This document shows positions 36,464 through 47,444 of a stretch of 64,000 nt of DNA, piece after piece. This DNA comes from Caenorhabditis remanei. Lineage: Eukaryota > Nematoda > Chromadorea > Rhabditida > Rhabditidae. Numbering within the stretch: position 1 is the first letter of the stretch; every line of letters begins with the position of its first letter. The position numbers and the translations under genes are program-made. Under the pieces are notes generated by a model that made no database searches, had not been told where the DNA came from, and saw only the letters and a list, made by a program, of their open reading frames with translations. The stretch covers positions 10,025,717-10,089,716 of the forward strand of contig NC_071330.1 of NCBI RefSeq assembly GCF_010183535.1, written 5' to 3'.

Positions 36464-39112
36464 ATGCATCCATCTGACTATATTCTGGCACTTTCTGCAA
36501 TCCTTCTACTCACTACAGTATCCCATGTGGCTGCTGTTCGTTGCAAATGTACAAAAGAGTCTGAAACAGTGACATGTACAGATGGAGTATGTGAAACTGA
36601 AAATGGATGTAAGTTGAAAGAGAGAGAGGTAACTCCCCAATGTGTTGTCCCTGTTTCCACATAAATTGACTCAATCTGTTTCTTCGACCGAACTTCCGGT
36701 ACATTTATGTACAAGTCAAAATGAGAGAACAAGAAGAAAAAAGAGAAAAAGGGAGCAACCAAACAGACGACGAAATAATTTATGGGAGGGTTCTCTAATG
36801 AGCGTTTTTTGAGCGTTGAGACGGAGGGACATTCAGTTTGATTGAAATGATGATGTGAGGCCAAAGACACATTTTATGGAATGAACAGATCAAAGGATTC
36901 GAGTCTTCTTTAATGTAGTGACAGTAGGTAATTCATTGGAATTCCATAATTCGGTATATGTTTGTCATTCAATTTCGGACTGAATTTGGCACCTCGTAAT
37001 CTAGCGATGTCATATCAATTTATGTTCCCTTAGCAAGAGGTATGGCTTTTGCTTATAAGGAACATTGCGTTCTGCGTCCCAATTAGAGTGTCGTCTCGCG
37101 AGAATCAGTTACAGCACTTTGCGAGAATTCCAGCTGAATCCATCATCGTCTCGTTTCGTTCTGTCTCGTTTTGTCCAGCATAAAGTTCAGCATATTCTCG
37201 TTCAGCATAGTTCAGCAAAGTTCAGTTCAGCAAAAGTTCAGTTACAGCATATTCCAGCACGTTTAATTTATTTTTCATTCCCGCATAATTTCATGCTGGA
37301 CATTGCGAGAATCTCGCGAGACGAACGTGGTCCTTCTATTGTATAAAGAAATTTAATTTTGACGTTTCTAATCATTCTTTCATGCAAATTTTTACGAAAT
37401 GAATGTTGAAAATAAAGCAAAATTGACATTTTGAGAACCGTGACCTTCGAAAAAAGTTCAAAATAAAGGAACACTGTACTTGATTCACAATGAAAGATCA
37501 CGGAAGTAACACTGTAGCATAGATTTTTCTATTTTTCTCACAGAAAAATAATTCACGTTTGTCTCGCGTGATTCTCGCAATGTCCAGCAAGAAATTATGC
37601 GGGAATGAAAAATAAATTAAACGTGCTGGAATATGCTGTAACTGAACTTTTGCTGAACTGAACTTTGCTGAACTATGCTGAACGAGAATATGCTGAAATT
37701 TATGCTGGACAAAACGAGACAGAGCAAAACGAGACGATTGCGAGAATATGCTGGAATCAGCTGGAATCGTCTCGCGATACGACACTCTAGTCCCAATAGA
37801 TATCCAAATCAATTCGATTTCTGAAATTGGTGATATCAGACACCGATTCATTCTTTCGCTTTTTCGGAATGAGCATATCTTTCTCACGTCAGAACTAATT
37901 TGGAATACCGAAATCCTTCGACCTAATAATCCTCGTTCTACTTTCGAAAGTGCCATATTTTGATGGAAAACAAGTAATTATACGAGGTGTTACTACTGTC
38001 TTCCGTCTCACTCTCTTTCTGTTCAGAAGAGATGAATTAACAATGGCTGTCCATTCGATTCTTTGTCGTCTGCCATACACTCGAGATTATTATAAACAAA
38101 TCCGCCTCGTCCCTCCAGTCACCTAAATCCTAAGTGTGCATAATACATATACAAACAGGGCAAATGGATATCTGAGAACCGAGAAAACGCGAGGGGAGAG
38201 ACCTGCTTCTTCTCAGATAACTTCTGAATAACTTGTACTTATTTCCAGCTTGTCTCATGTTGGATCATCCCACAATGGGAGTTCATTACACATGTCACAC
38301 GAGAGGATTGAAAGATGGATCATGTCATAACAAGTATCTAGACAACTACTAAATATCCCTTCTATTCTTCCTCTTTCAGAACATCGAAAAGTGGAGCTGA
38401 AGTGAGAATTTGTGGTTGCAACTCTCAAGATTTCTGTAATTTCTCGATGTGGCCTGACAAGTAAGTATCACGAATATATCTATATACAAGTACTCCTTCA
38501 TCTTCTTCCGATTCCAAAAATGTCCCCGGAAATCAGGTGTCAAATTTCTCGATTCTTGTGGTAACTCTAGACGCATAAATCGAATCGGAAGAAGGCATTT
38601 TGGTGACTGAAATGGAATGACGAAAGATTGATTTTTGGGAGAGAACTAGGTCATGAAATGGAGGGAAAACGTAACTTGAAACGAGTCAAAAGGTCATAAT
38701 GAAGTCAGAAAAAAGTTATGTTGAATTAGGATTTTAGATCAGATTCTGACATCATTTATATGAAAGCGTTGGGAAACATAGTGAAAAAAAGTGAAAAAAT
38801 CTATCAGTATTCTATAAAAATCTATAAAAATCAGTTTTTGAACGATAAGTCTGCTTGACAAATAACCAATTACATTTTCGTTCGAGTGTAAAAAGTTCGG
38901 AACGCTCGAAAATCATTGAATTGCTTCGATTACAAAATAACAAGAAGAATCATGAAAACAGGAAAATTGTAATTTTCAGATCTGCTCACCATCACCATAA
39001 ACATCACCATAAACAACATGAACAGACTCAGGAAGAAACAATCAACTCAGTTTCCTCACTTTCTACTGTTTTCTCCCTTTTCGTCTCCCCTGTTTTCTAT
39101 TTTCTTCTTTAA
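36464..39112 (+). CDS. Ly6/activin-receptor-like GPI-anchored protein
   Basis: Exons 36464-36608, 38250-38333, 38380-38460 and 38980-39112 give 147 residues. Residues 1-25 are a signal peptide (ALSAILLLTTVSHVAA). The mature part has about ten cysteines, starting RCKCTKESETVTC and ending ICGCNSQDFCNF. This is the three-finger pattern of activin type I/II receptor ectodomains and Ly6/uPAR proteins, with the final C-N expected of the fold. A histidine-rich linker (AHHHHKHHHKQHEQ) and a hydrophobic C-terminus without charged residues follow, as expected for GPI anchoring. The protein has no kinase domain. Intron 1 is 1641 bp and contains a 706 bp foldback transposon. I do not recognise a named orthologue. 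Confidence 0.75.
37084..37789. mobile_element. hAT-type foldback element in intron 1 of the Ly6-like gene
   Basis: Two arms of roughly 240 bp (37084-37325 and about 37548-37789) are near-perfect inverted copies around a unique centre of about 220 bp. The ends are TAGAGTGTCGTCTCGCGAG and CTCGCGATACGACACTCTA, flanked by the exact 8 bp duplication GTCCCAAT (37076-37083 and 37790-37797). TAGAG ends with 8 bp duplications are a hAT signature. Each arm contains short repeats of GTTCAGCA. No transposase frame is present; open frames that run through both arms are artefacts of the symmetry. The transcript of the host gene could fold this into a long hairpin. Confidence 0.85.
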
Positions 39113-39468
39113 ACTTATTTCAGTAGGAAATCAATTCTAGTCGCTTGGCTCCTGGAGCTAATCAATTCTTTTTCTTCCGTTTTTGCTCCACCTTGTGATA
39201 ATTTCGAAAATATTTCTTTCTATTTACTTCCTCAAAGTTTTTTTCATCTTCTGTCTCAATTCACTGTTCAAAGGGTATTTCTTTTCGTTTCGCAATGTTT
39301 TGAATTGCGATTTCAAGTATTCACATTACACATTTATATTTTATGAACTTTTATAAACAATACATTTGATTTCATGGTTGAAAATTAGGACTCGCGGATA
39401 CATTATTGTACAAGAAAAATGATAAAAATGTAATTCTAAAGACATCGAGGGTATATTTTTGTAAGTCT

Positions 39469-41608
39469 TTAGATCTTGCTTTTCTGAAGTCCCAAATAGT
39501 TGTCAAACACGATCGCTCTGTCAGATTTCACTCTTTCGTTCGCAAACCATTCCCATCGAAGATCAATCAGTGGCTGTTCACAGCAATAACGATAAGCGAC
39601 CTCAATATCGGATTGATTAGCAACTGTGGAATCGGAAGCATGATCGATGAGAAGTGCTCCGGAATAAATTCGGGCGATTGCAAAAGAGATGTGACGAGCT
39701 ACAGTATCGATTCGAGTTTCTCCTTGAACTGCGGAATCGCTTGCTTTCACAAGAAGTTTTTGAAGTTCTTTCAGTGCGGATTCAATCGATTCCTTCGATT
39801 TTTGGAGTTTTGGCTCTTCTGCAACACAGAAATTATTTTTTCTAAGTCTCTCAGGTTAAATATTTCACTTACCTGACTTCGTATTGGAAAGAAGTTGGGA
39901 AACTCGTTTTCCAAATGCGAGAAGAATATTTTCTTTTCCAGAGAACACGCGAAGAACGTCAAGTGACAATACATTTGTTGTTCCTTCCCATATTGGAGTC
40001 ACTTGAGCATCTCTAAGAATAGTTGGTAGTCCAGTATCTTCCATGTATCCTTGACCACCAAAACACTCTATTCCTTCGGAAACTAGAGGTACGGCTTGTT
40101 TTCCAGCATACAATTTGAGAACAGGAGTGATGAGACGAAGCATCATTGCATCAACATCACTACTCTTTCCAGCTTCCGATAATCCAAGAAGTCGAGCAGA
40201 TTCAAAGAGAAGAAGCATTGATCCACGGGTTTCGACTTCCATTTTAGCAAGAGTTGTGGTGTGAAGAGGCCATTTAGACTGGAATTCTTGAATACTTTAA
40301 CGTGCTAAATAACATATTTTACCTGTGTTTGTCCGAATACAACACGTTTTGTAGAGTAGTCTCTGGCCAGAGAAATTATTCTGGAAAAGGAACACTTGAA
40401 AAGAAACGAAAAAAGGGCTGAAAACCTTCTCATGTATCCAAGAGATGCAACAGCATTATGAATACGAGTAATATTTAGCATATTTGAAATTCCAGCAACT
40501 CCACGTCCTGGTTCTCCGATTCTCTCCGCAATAGCTCCATCGAGAAGAAGTTCCGCAGTCGGCAACTGCTTCGTTCCCAATTTATTTTTCAGACGAACCA
40601 TTTGAATCCCATTCAAATTTCCATTGTCATCACGTATTCTAAGCAAGAATAACGACAATCCACGAGAACCTTCAACTGCATTCCCGTCTGAATCGACAAT
40701 TCTTGCCAAAGTTAATGCAACGTCCGCGTCGATTGCACTGCTGAACCACTTGTATCCATTCAAACGATACTGAAAACATGAGTTGCATTCACTCAAAGGA
40801 AACCAAAATGGATTACTGTATCGTTTTCGATTTGAACTGCATAAGTATCACAACCCCCTGCAACATCACTTCCTCCTTTCTTTTCAGTCATCCATTGTCC
40901 ACTTGTCCATGCGCTGGTTGGATCACGAGATCTCAGTCTATCGACAGCCTCTGTAGCGAGCTTGTGTTTCCCGTAGAGGTTTAGAGACTAAAATATTTTT
41001 GAAATGTTTTTAAATGCATAAGGGATACCAACCGTAAGAGTTTTGACTGCTCCATCCGTCATAGCCATTGGGCAAGATACAAGACCGGCAGATGGAGAGA
41101 AGAGGAAAAGCTTGGCTACTTGATGAATACGACGAACAAATGGATCCACATCATTCTCATATCCAATACTGATAACACCTTCTTCAGCACAAATGTGTTT
41201 TAATTTTTGCCATTCATTACAGACAACCAATTTGTCAATTCTTTTTCCCCATGCATCTTGATGTTCCAGTCTCGGTTGTTCTAATTCAGCTTGTCTACCC
41301 AAATGTTCAATTTCCGAAGTTATGCGATCTCCAAACTTGGTCAAATCAGCAGAAACTTTCACATATTGGGATTCAGGAAGCAGACGACGGAGAACGCGGT
41401 CAAGAATTGGGTCATCTCTGAAAATAAGAATAGATTTGGACAGAGACTAGAACTTGTCTGAAAAAAGAAAAAAACAGATCAAACTGTTTTAGTACCTGTA
41501 TGGATTGTGTAAAGTGGGAGCCTCCTGACTGAATCCGCCTGTTTTGGCATGACTGTATTGTGTATGCCTTGAAGCGATAGTCGCATTTGTACTGGACGAT
41601 GACGCCAT
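39469..41608 (-). CDS. acdh-11: Acyl-CoA dehydrogenase, long-chain type
   Basis: Exons 41496-41608, 41033-41417, 40817-40987, 40426-40769, 40323-40380, 39873-40278 and 39469-39818 (minus strand) give 608 residues. The length and the extra C-terminal domain place it with ACAD10/11- and AidB-like dehydrogenases rather than the 400-residue type. Visible motifs are [13 protein letters not shown] near residue 197 (flavin and substrate region), [14 protein letters not shown], and [20 protein letters not shown] near 430, which ends in the flavin-binding segment. It oxidises acyl-CoA to enoyl-CoA using FAD. C. elegans ACDH-11 (Y45F3A.3, from recollection) acts on C11/C12 fatty acids and limits fat desaturation at high temperature. 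The acceptor CTTTCAG lies one base before the ATG. rab-30 is next upstream on the same strand, 608 bp away. Confidence 0.9.
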
Positions 41609-42216
41609 TCTGAAAGGAAGGCAGACTTGAAAATGGTCCAAAAAGCAGATCTTTACCTAACTACGTGCTTGATTCGATGCATAACTGAACGTAGTGGGCG
41701 GGTATATTCTGATGGAAAAGAATATTAGTGTAGTCAATAAAAAGAACGTGAGAGAATCAAGAACGACTATCAGCAAAGAAGAGAGTGTGTCTGAGTCTCT
41801 AATAATATAGAACTATCTTATTTCTCCTCGCTGATATCACTACTGATTGCTGTCAGTTCTTACGTGTAGCCAGATTGTTGTTTAATTGGTCACAAGTAAA
41901 AATCGGTTTTTGAAATACTACAAGCACCAGGTTCTGTAATTATTTGAATTTGTAACAAAATACATTTTTTATAAACTAGATAAATACAGCGAAACGAACA
42001 TTTAAACCCAAGTGTACAGAAATAAAGGCAAATTATGTGAGCATTTTGAGATTGACTGGGTGTGGGGAGACGGGTTTCAAATGGAAATGCGGGAATACTG
42101 GAGATATTTTGCACAGGATATAACAAACTGACGATATTTCAACATTGACTAGGTCTGTGAGAAGATGAAAGAAGCTCATATCACAGGTAAAAACAATTTA
42201 ATCATTTGTATTCAAC
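41609..42216. other. Region between rab-30 and acdh-11
   Basis: About 600 bp holding the 3' end of rab-30 and the 5' region of acdh-11. No separate gene is seen. Confidence 0.5.
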
Positions 42217-43472
42217 TCATTGTCGACTACAACAAGAATTCAGCTGCGTCTGTGCACGATCGATTAGTTTTATGGGACCGCCTGAACTTGATGTATTGGT
42301 TGCATCTGCACGGTATTGATGAACCCTGAAAAAGGAATGTGGTGAATGGTCTCATAAATATTACTGTTTCATTCGATTCTGTTCTCGATACTAATATAGA
42401 ATTTTCAAGTGAAATTTTCACAGTGAAAATAATTGTTGATGGTGCACCAATAATTGTTGATGGTGCACCATATGGTGCTTACCTTTCATCTGTGATTTTC
42501 ATATCGTTGGTTAGCCTCGTGGCAACTTGTTCAAACAACTGATCTACATTTGTAGCGTCGAGAGCTGATGTTTCAAGGAAATAGTCGAAATGATTGACCT
42601 GAAAAATGGCAAAAATGAAAAAATGGCAAAAATGGAAAAGCATACGTCGGAAAAGTCACTTCCAATGCGTTCGGGAACTTCTCTTTCATCTCCTTTGTCA
42701 ACTTTGTTACCTATAAACAGTGAATACCAATCGGATCAAAATATGAAATAGTTATGGTGCGTCCAAAGTTGCTACAAAACAGCAAAAACGACAAATCTGC
42801 GGCGCCCAAAGTTGATTTGTAGATTTGCAGGTTTGCAGTTATGCGTTATTGCTCATCCTTAATTTTTCAACTGCGAAACCTGCAAAACCTACAAACCTAC
42901 AAATCAACTTTGGACGCCGCAGATTTGTCGTTGTAGCAACTTTGGACACACCATTAGCCTGGCAACTTACCAACGAGAATTTTCAGCACACGTCGATTTG
43001 CATAACTTTCGATTTCACCAAGCCACTCTGGAAGGCAATCGAATGATGGTTGGCATGATACATCATATACTAAGACAATTGCATGTGCACTTCTAAAAAA
43101 TAATATTTTTACCACTACTATTTAAGAAAGTATATGATTTACCTGTAATAACTCTGTGTTATGGACCGAAATCTTTCTTGACCAGCTGTATCCCAGATTT
43201 GGAGCTGAAAATCAGTAGTTTCTTATCAGTTGTCAGAAATTATCACTCACTTTTATTTTATCATTTCCTACTTTGACAGTTTTTATCATAAAATCAACGC
43301 CGATAGTTGCACTCTGACCTGGAGGAAAGATACCCTGGAAGTATTTCGTTCAGTTCGATTTCAGACAGTAGTGAATAGTTTTTACCTGTGTGAACTTTCT
43401 GACTAGACACGTTTTACCAACGCCAGCATTTCCGACAAGTACCACTTTGAACAGGTACTTGTAATCCTCCAT
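42217..43472 (-). CDS. rab-30: Rab30 small GTPase
   Basis: Exons 43386-43472, 43251-43334, 43143-43204, 42971-43092, 42646-42710, 42483-42598 and 42217-42325 give 214 residues. Nucleotide-binding motifs are complete: P-loop GNAGVGKT at residues 14-21, the switch I region ending ATIGVDF, WDTAGQERFRSI, GNKVDKG and ETSALDA. The C-terminus CCSRQ has paired cysteines three residues from the end, like human Rab30, for double prenylation. The N-terminal MEDYKYLFKVVLVG also matches Rab30 closely. Rab30 acts at the Golgi. I recall C. elegans rab-30 as Y45F3A.2, next to acdh-11, which fits this order. Intron 4 (42711-42970) contains a 199 bp foldback MITE and intron 6 a 21 bp tandem duplication. Confidence 0.92.
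42429..42470. repeat. 21 bp tandem duplication in a rab-30 intron
   Basis: Two adjacent identical units AATAATTGTTGATGGTGCACC, each containing the palindrome TGGTGCACCA at its border. The duplication is just downstream of the donor of exon 6 in the transcript. Confidence 0.8.
42755..42953. mobile_element. Foldback MITE with TTA target duplication
   Basis: The element is 199 bp and nearly all inverted repeat: the left arm starts TGGTGCGTCCAAAGTTGC and the right arm ends GCAACTTTGGACACACCA; similarity runs for about 80 bases per arm. TTA flanks both sides (42752-42754 and 42954-42956), which is the usual PIF/Harbinger target. The motif GTCCAAAGTTG occurs twice in each arm. It lies in an intron of rab-30, antisense context irrelevant because of symmetry. 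Confidence 0.75.
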
Positions 43473-44478
43473 CCAATGATGGCGAGCCTGGAAGCGGAAG
43501 TTTTTCTTTAGTTGTTCTTGTTATTTCACGTTTTGCGGTTCATTGTTGTTAGTAGAGAGAAACGAGGGGTGTAAGACGTGGCTGGGATTTCATTTTCTAG
43601 GCCAACTGGAGAAGAGTAAAAGTTTGAGCTGGACAAGCTAGTATAAAAGACTTGGCGCATGCGCGAAAAATTGGGCAATTCATATAATAATAATGATGAA
43701 AAATAGGGTCGACACACAGACACAGCAACAAAGGAATGTTTGCATAGCCAATTGCGACGCTCAGTTTTCTACGTCCAAAGGCAAATGTTCCCGTACGGGA
43801 ATGCGCGGCCACCAGCAGCAGCAGTTCTTTCGGTGACCAGTCGGACGCCACGACCCTTCTCTATTTTCCTGTCCTTCATTACAATATTGATTGAGCGGAT
43901 CGGATGAATGAATCGATGCCGGTGGAATAGATGATGACACACGTATTGCAACGGAGAAATTCAACAGCCGGAGATCGCCTCGCGATACCGACACGTGAAG
44001 AGAAGCAGAGAGAGCGTGTACGTATCTACGCGAATACCTGTTATATTCGAAGACTTTTTCAGTTTCTAGCAGTAAATTTCTATCGATATGTAACACAAAA
44101 ATGTACTTTTCAAAGTTTTTGGTTATAGAAAATTCTTACAAATATTATGGAGATAAAATACTGGTTCTGAAAATTAATGCGAAATTGAGAGAAACAAAAA
44201 CATTTTGATGTAACGAGTAGTCTTGACACGATTAAATCTTTCAAAACATGCTCCTTTAAACATACAGTACCCTTTCAATATTACAAGGCACTCCCGATTA
44301 GTGAAAAAGTATGACCTAATGTGGAAACAGCATGATTCACGTTATACAATTCAAATTTCCATGTTTTAAGTTTTAATTTATCATATGACCTTTCCTAATA
44401 CTTGGCAAGACACGTTGAGGTTCGAAAAAACATAACATTTGTTTAAATCAAGTTATTTTCGGAACCAAAACTGGCAAG
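43473..44478. other. Divergent region, rab-30 to coiled-coil gene
   Basis: About 1 kb separating two divergent genes; it should contain both promoters. Open frames on both strands are short and show no family resemblance. Confidence 0.45.
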
Positions 44479-46111
44479 ATGGCAGCAAGTGATTATATCA
44501 TGGATGGTAAGTAAATGTACACTCACACTCATTCATTTCTGACGTTGGTCATAAATTTTTGTTGGTCTACAACCCTAAAAGTCCCATGGGCCCACTTGCC
44601 AGTTTCCACATGACTGACATCAAACCGACATGCGTTGTTTGAAAGCTGCCACGTTTCAATTTTACTCACCGGACGATGGTTCGAGTTGTACATCTTGAAT
44701 TGGAGTAGATGAAAAGAAAAGTGACGCTTCCTCGAACTTGTTGTTTCCTCTTGGAAGAGACAGGAGTAAAAATTGATGAAAAATCAATGAACAAATTTAG
44801 TAAATTGAATGGAACGAAGGGACAATAACAAGAAAAAAAGTAGTTGAAATATAGTTGAGAGAGGAAAGGAGTCGACAGTTTTGTGAAAGGAAAAGTCACA
44901 ATAGTGAGGCGATTGAATGAATAGTCTGTGCCGCTCCGAACGCATAAAAGCTCAGAAAAAGGGGAGAAACGAGAGATGGGGGTTGATTGTGATTTTATTC
45001 CAGTCGAAACGCAACGTCGAATTGAATATACACGACAGAAATTGATGCGAATTGAACAAATGAATGAGCAACTTCGAAAATTGAGCAAAGCGAATAAGAA
45101 TAGCGAAGAGAAGTTAGAGAGACTTCTGAAAAGGTATTAGGATGGTTTAGTACGAGTGACGGAATAGATTCTAGGAAGGATTCGCTGGAATTGGACGTGG
45201 CAAGACTGACAGATGCTGCGATGAGAACTGAACCAGATGTTGGAAAAGAGCTGATGCATTCAATTGAAGAACCATTGGTACTGTAACTAAAAAATCGCTT
45301 ACATCTTAAGTGTTTTATTTAGGAAGTTGATATGGTCTATGGAGAAGCATATCGGGAGAAAATGTGTCATCTGAAAGTTCTTTTGAATGAAATTATTGTG
45401 AGAACCAGTTTCAATGAAAAAGCAATGTGCAAAGAGATTGGACATCAGGAGGCTGAATTTGAGAATCGTTTGAGAGAGACTATCAGTACCCGAACTTCCT
45501 TGTCCCTGAAAACTGATGAAGCTCAGAAAAAATACGAAATGTTGGTAAGAGAGCAGGCCAATTTGTATGAAGATGTACAGGAAATGGAGGGAAATATTGA
45601 GAAGTTCGATGCTTCCAGATGGCTTCTCAATGTCGAAAAAAGAAGGTGAACAGTCTGAAACCACTACGATACAATGAAATAGTCTTTCAGAGTTTCTGAC
45701 ATTCTGGATCGTACAAAACGAGAACCAAAGACAGGAATTGACTGCCGTAAACCATATATTGTCTGTTCAGAAGCTTCTTCAATTGAAGATTTGATTTCAT
45801 CAACTGCCAGTTTGACTCATGATCATTATGCTCCAGAGCATCATTTTAATCAAACCGTTCCAACTGTTAACTTCAAAGATGTTCCAAGTATTGATGGAAA
45901 TTCTACAGAAATGAAAGTTCACAAGGAAGGATGTCCGAAAAATAAAAAGAATTCATTGCATCCAATTCCACACTCAAATTCATTGATTTCTGAAAAAGAA
46001 ACTCCGATAAAACAATGCCGTGGAAAACAGCAAACAAAGCTCCCAATCAATGGTATCAACTTGATGGAACTTATTTCGAAAGCAATTCAAGAAGAGCTCT
46101 CTTCTCTTTGA
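44479..46111 (+). CDS. Coiled-coil protein, unrecognised
   Basis: Exons 44479-44506, 45004-45133, 45175-45277, 45323-45645 and 45691-46111 give 334 residues. The first exon encodes MAASDYIMD and joins through a strong TTTTATTCCAG acceptor in matching phase; an internal ATG at 44976 would give another start but lies in what this model treats as intron. Residues 10-60 and 90-210 are charged heptad-rich helices (RRIEYTRQKLMRIEQMNEQL), so a coiled coil is likely. The C-terminal 120 residues are polar and probably disordered. There is no signal peptide. It heads a run of three genes on the plus strand. I do not recognise the family. Confidence 0.65.
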
Positions 46112-46435
46112 TTACTCAACAGTCTTTTCGTAATAAATTTGTGTTTAGACTACTGTAATCCAACAGTAATCTTTTTGTTCTATTTTGAGTATGAAACTAA
46201 AGTATCAAAACTGTTCACTCCGAAATTTGGTTTCACATTCAATTTAGAGCCCTTCTTTTTCGGGTTACTGTAGTTAAAAACTAGTCCCTAGACTACAATA
46301 TAAAATTGAATTGATTGGACTATTTTATAAAATTTAAAGTATAAATCGAAAATACTCACGCAAGAAAGTTCTAGTTTTTCTCCTTTTTTTCATAGTTTCA
46401 TTTTTTCAATTATTTCTTGCAACAGAAGTGAAGTC

Positions 46436-47359
46436 ATGTTCATGAGTAAGTTGTGAAGTTGTAGACTTTCAGCTAAGAAATGTATTATTTCAGATGTTAT
46501 TTTCAATATAGCATTTCTTTTATTATTCTCGATTCCAATGTTCAATTTATGTGCAACCAGAGCAAGCAATGAATATGTAAAGAAAGAGTAGGTGTCCAGA
46601 CTGGGAGTCCACTTCAGAAAATATTATAAATTTTCTCAGATCAAAAGATAAATCGGAAAAAAGTGTTCCTCGAAAGTGTTCACCAGCCAAAAGTAGTAGA
46701 GTGAAACCATTGGAAGCTGAAGAACTTTTTCCTGTGGTAGAGGGATCAGAGAAGACTCCAGATGTGAGAGAAATGATAAAAGAAAGATCAGAAAGAAGGC
46801 AACAAAATGAGAATAGAAATAAGAAAGTGAAGGGATATGTTGTGGGAAATGATAGAAGTGTCAGAAGTTGGTTGCATACATTATTCTTTTAATTTATTTT
46901 CTTAGGATTGGAAAACAACAGAAAATATGATTCGAAGACAACTGCAAGATGTAAAAGATCAGATGATCAGTTGAATCGTTCTGTAAAATCTAAGAAAATG
47001 TCAGCAAAATCTTCGAAAAAATCAAAAAAATCGAAGAAAGAAATGACAAAAAGTAAGAAATCGGATCGTTCGAAGAGTTCCAAGAAAGAGAAAATGGAGA
47101 AATCAGATAGAAAATTGGAGAAGAAAAAGTCATCGATCCGGGAAAAAGTTGAAGAGTGAGATTTCTCTCGAAAAACTTTTAAATTCAATAATATTTTAGA
47201 CCAAAATCCCAAAAAGAAGAAGAAGAAGAATTTGCGAATGAAGAGAAACCGAAACCGTTTCAAAAAATCAAAAGACCGTGGAAAAATTTATTCAAATTGA
47301 AGAGAAAAAGAGCAAGAAAAGATGTTCACGTGTCTGAAAGAAATGGAACATGGGCGTGA
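46436..47359 (+). CDS. Lysine-rich protein with a signal or anchor segment
   Basis: Exons 46436-46445, 46494-46587, 46640-46857, 46906-47155 and 47200-47359 close in frame to 243 residues. Residues 4-24 are hydrophobic (VIFNIAFLLLFSIPMFNLCA), either a signal peptide or an anchor. The rest is extremely basic, with serine-lysine repeats (SKKSKKSKKEMTKSKKSDRS) and a short EEEEE stretch. No folded domain is visible. The donor of exon 3 is uncertain (46857 or 46866, both phase 1). It starts 324 bp after the coiled-coil gene and ends 85 bp before the next one, so all three may form an operon. Confidence 0.55.
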
Positions 47360-47444
47360 CTCCATGTGGAATATTTTGTGGTTTTTTGAAAAAAAAACGA
47401 GAATAAAGAATCATTTTCTGTTTTAAGTCGATTTGTATTTAAAA

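Noticed and set aside
37065..37956. Two similar proteins encoded on opposite strands
   Set aside because: They are the two arms of one inverted-repeat transposon read in mirror image.
46967..47263. A phenylalanine-rich frame on the minus strand
   Set aside because: It is the complement of the lysine-rich exon.
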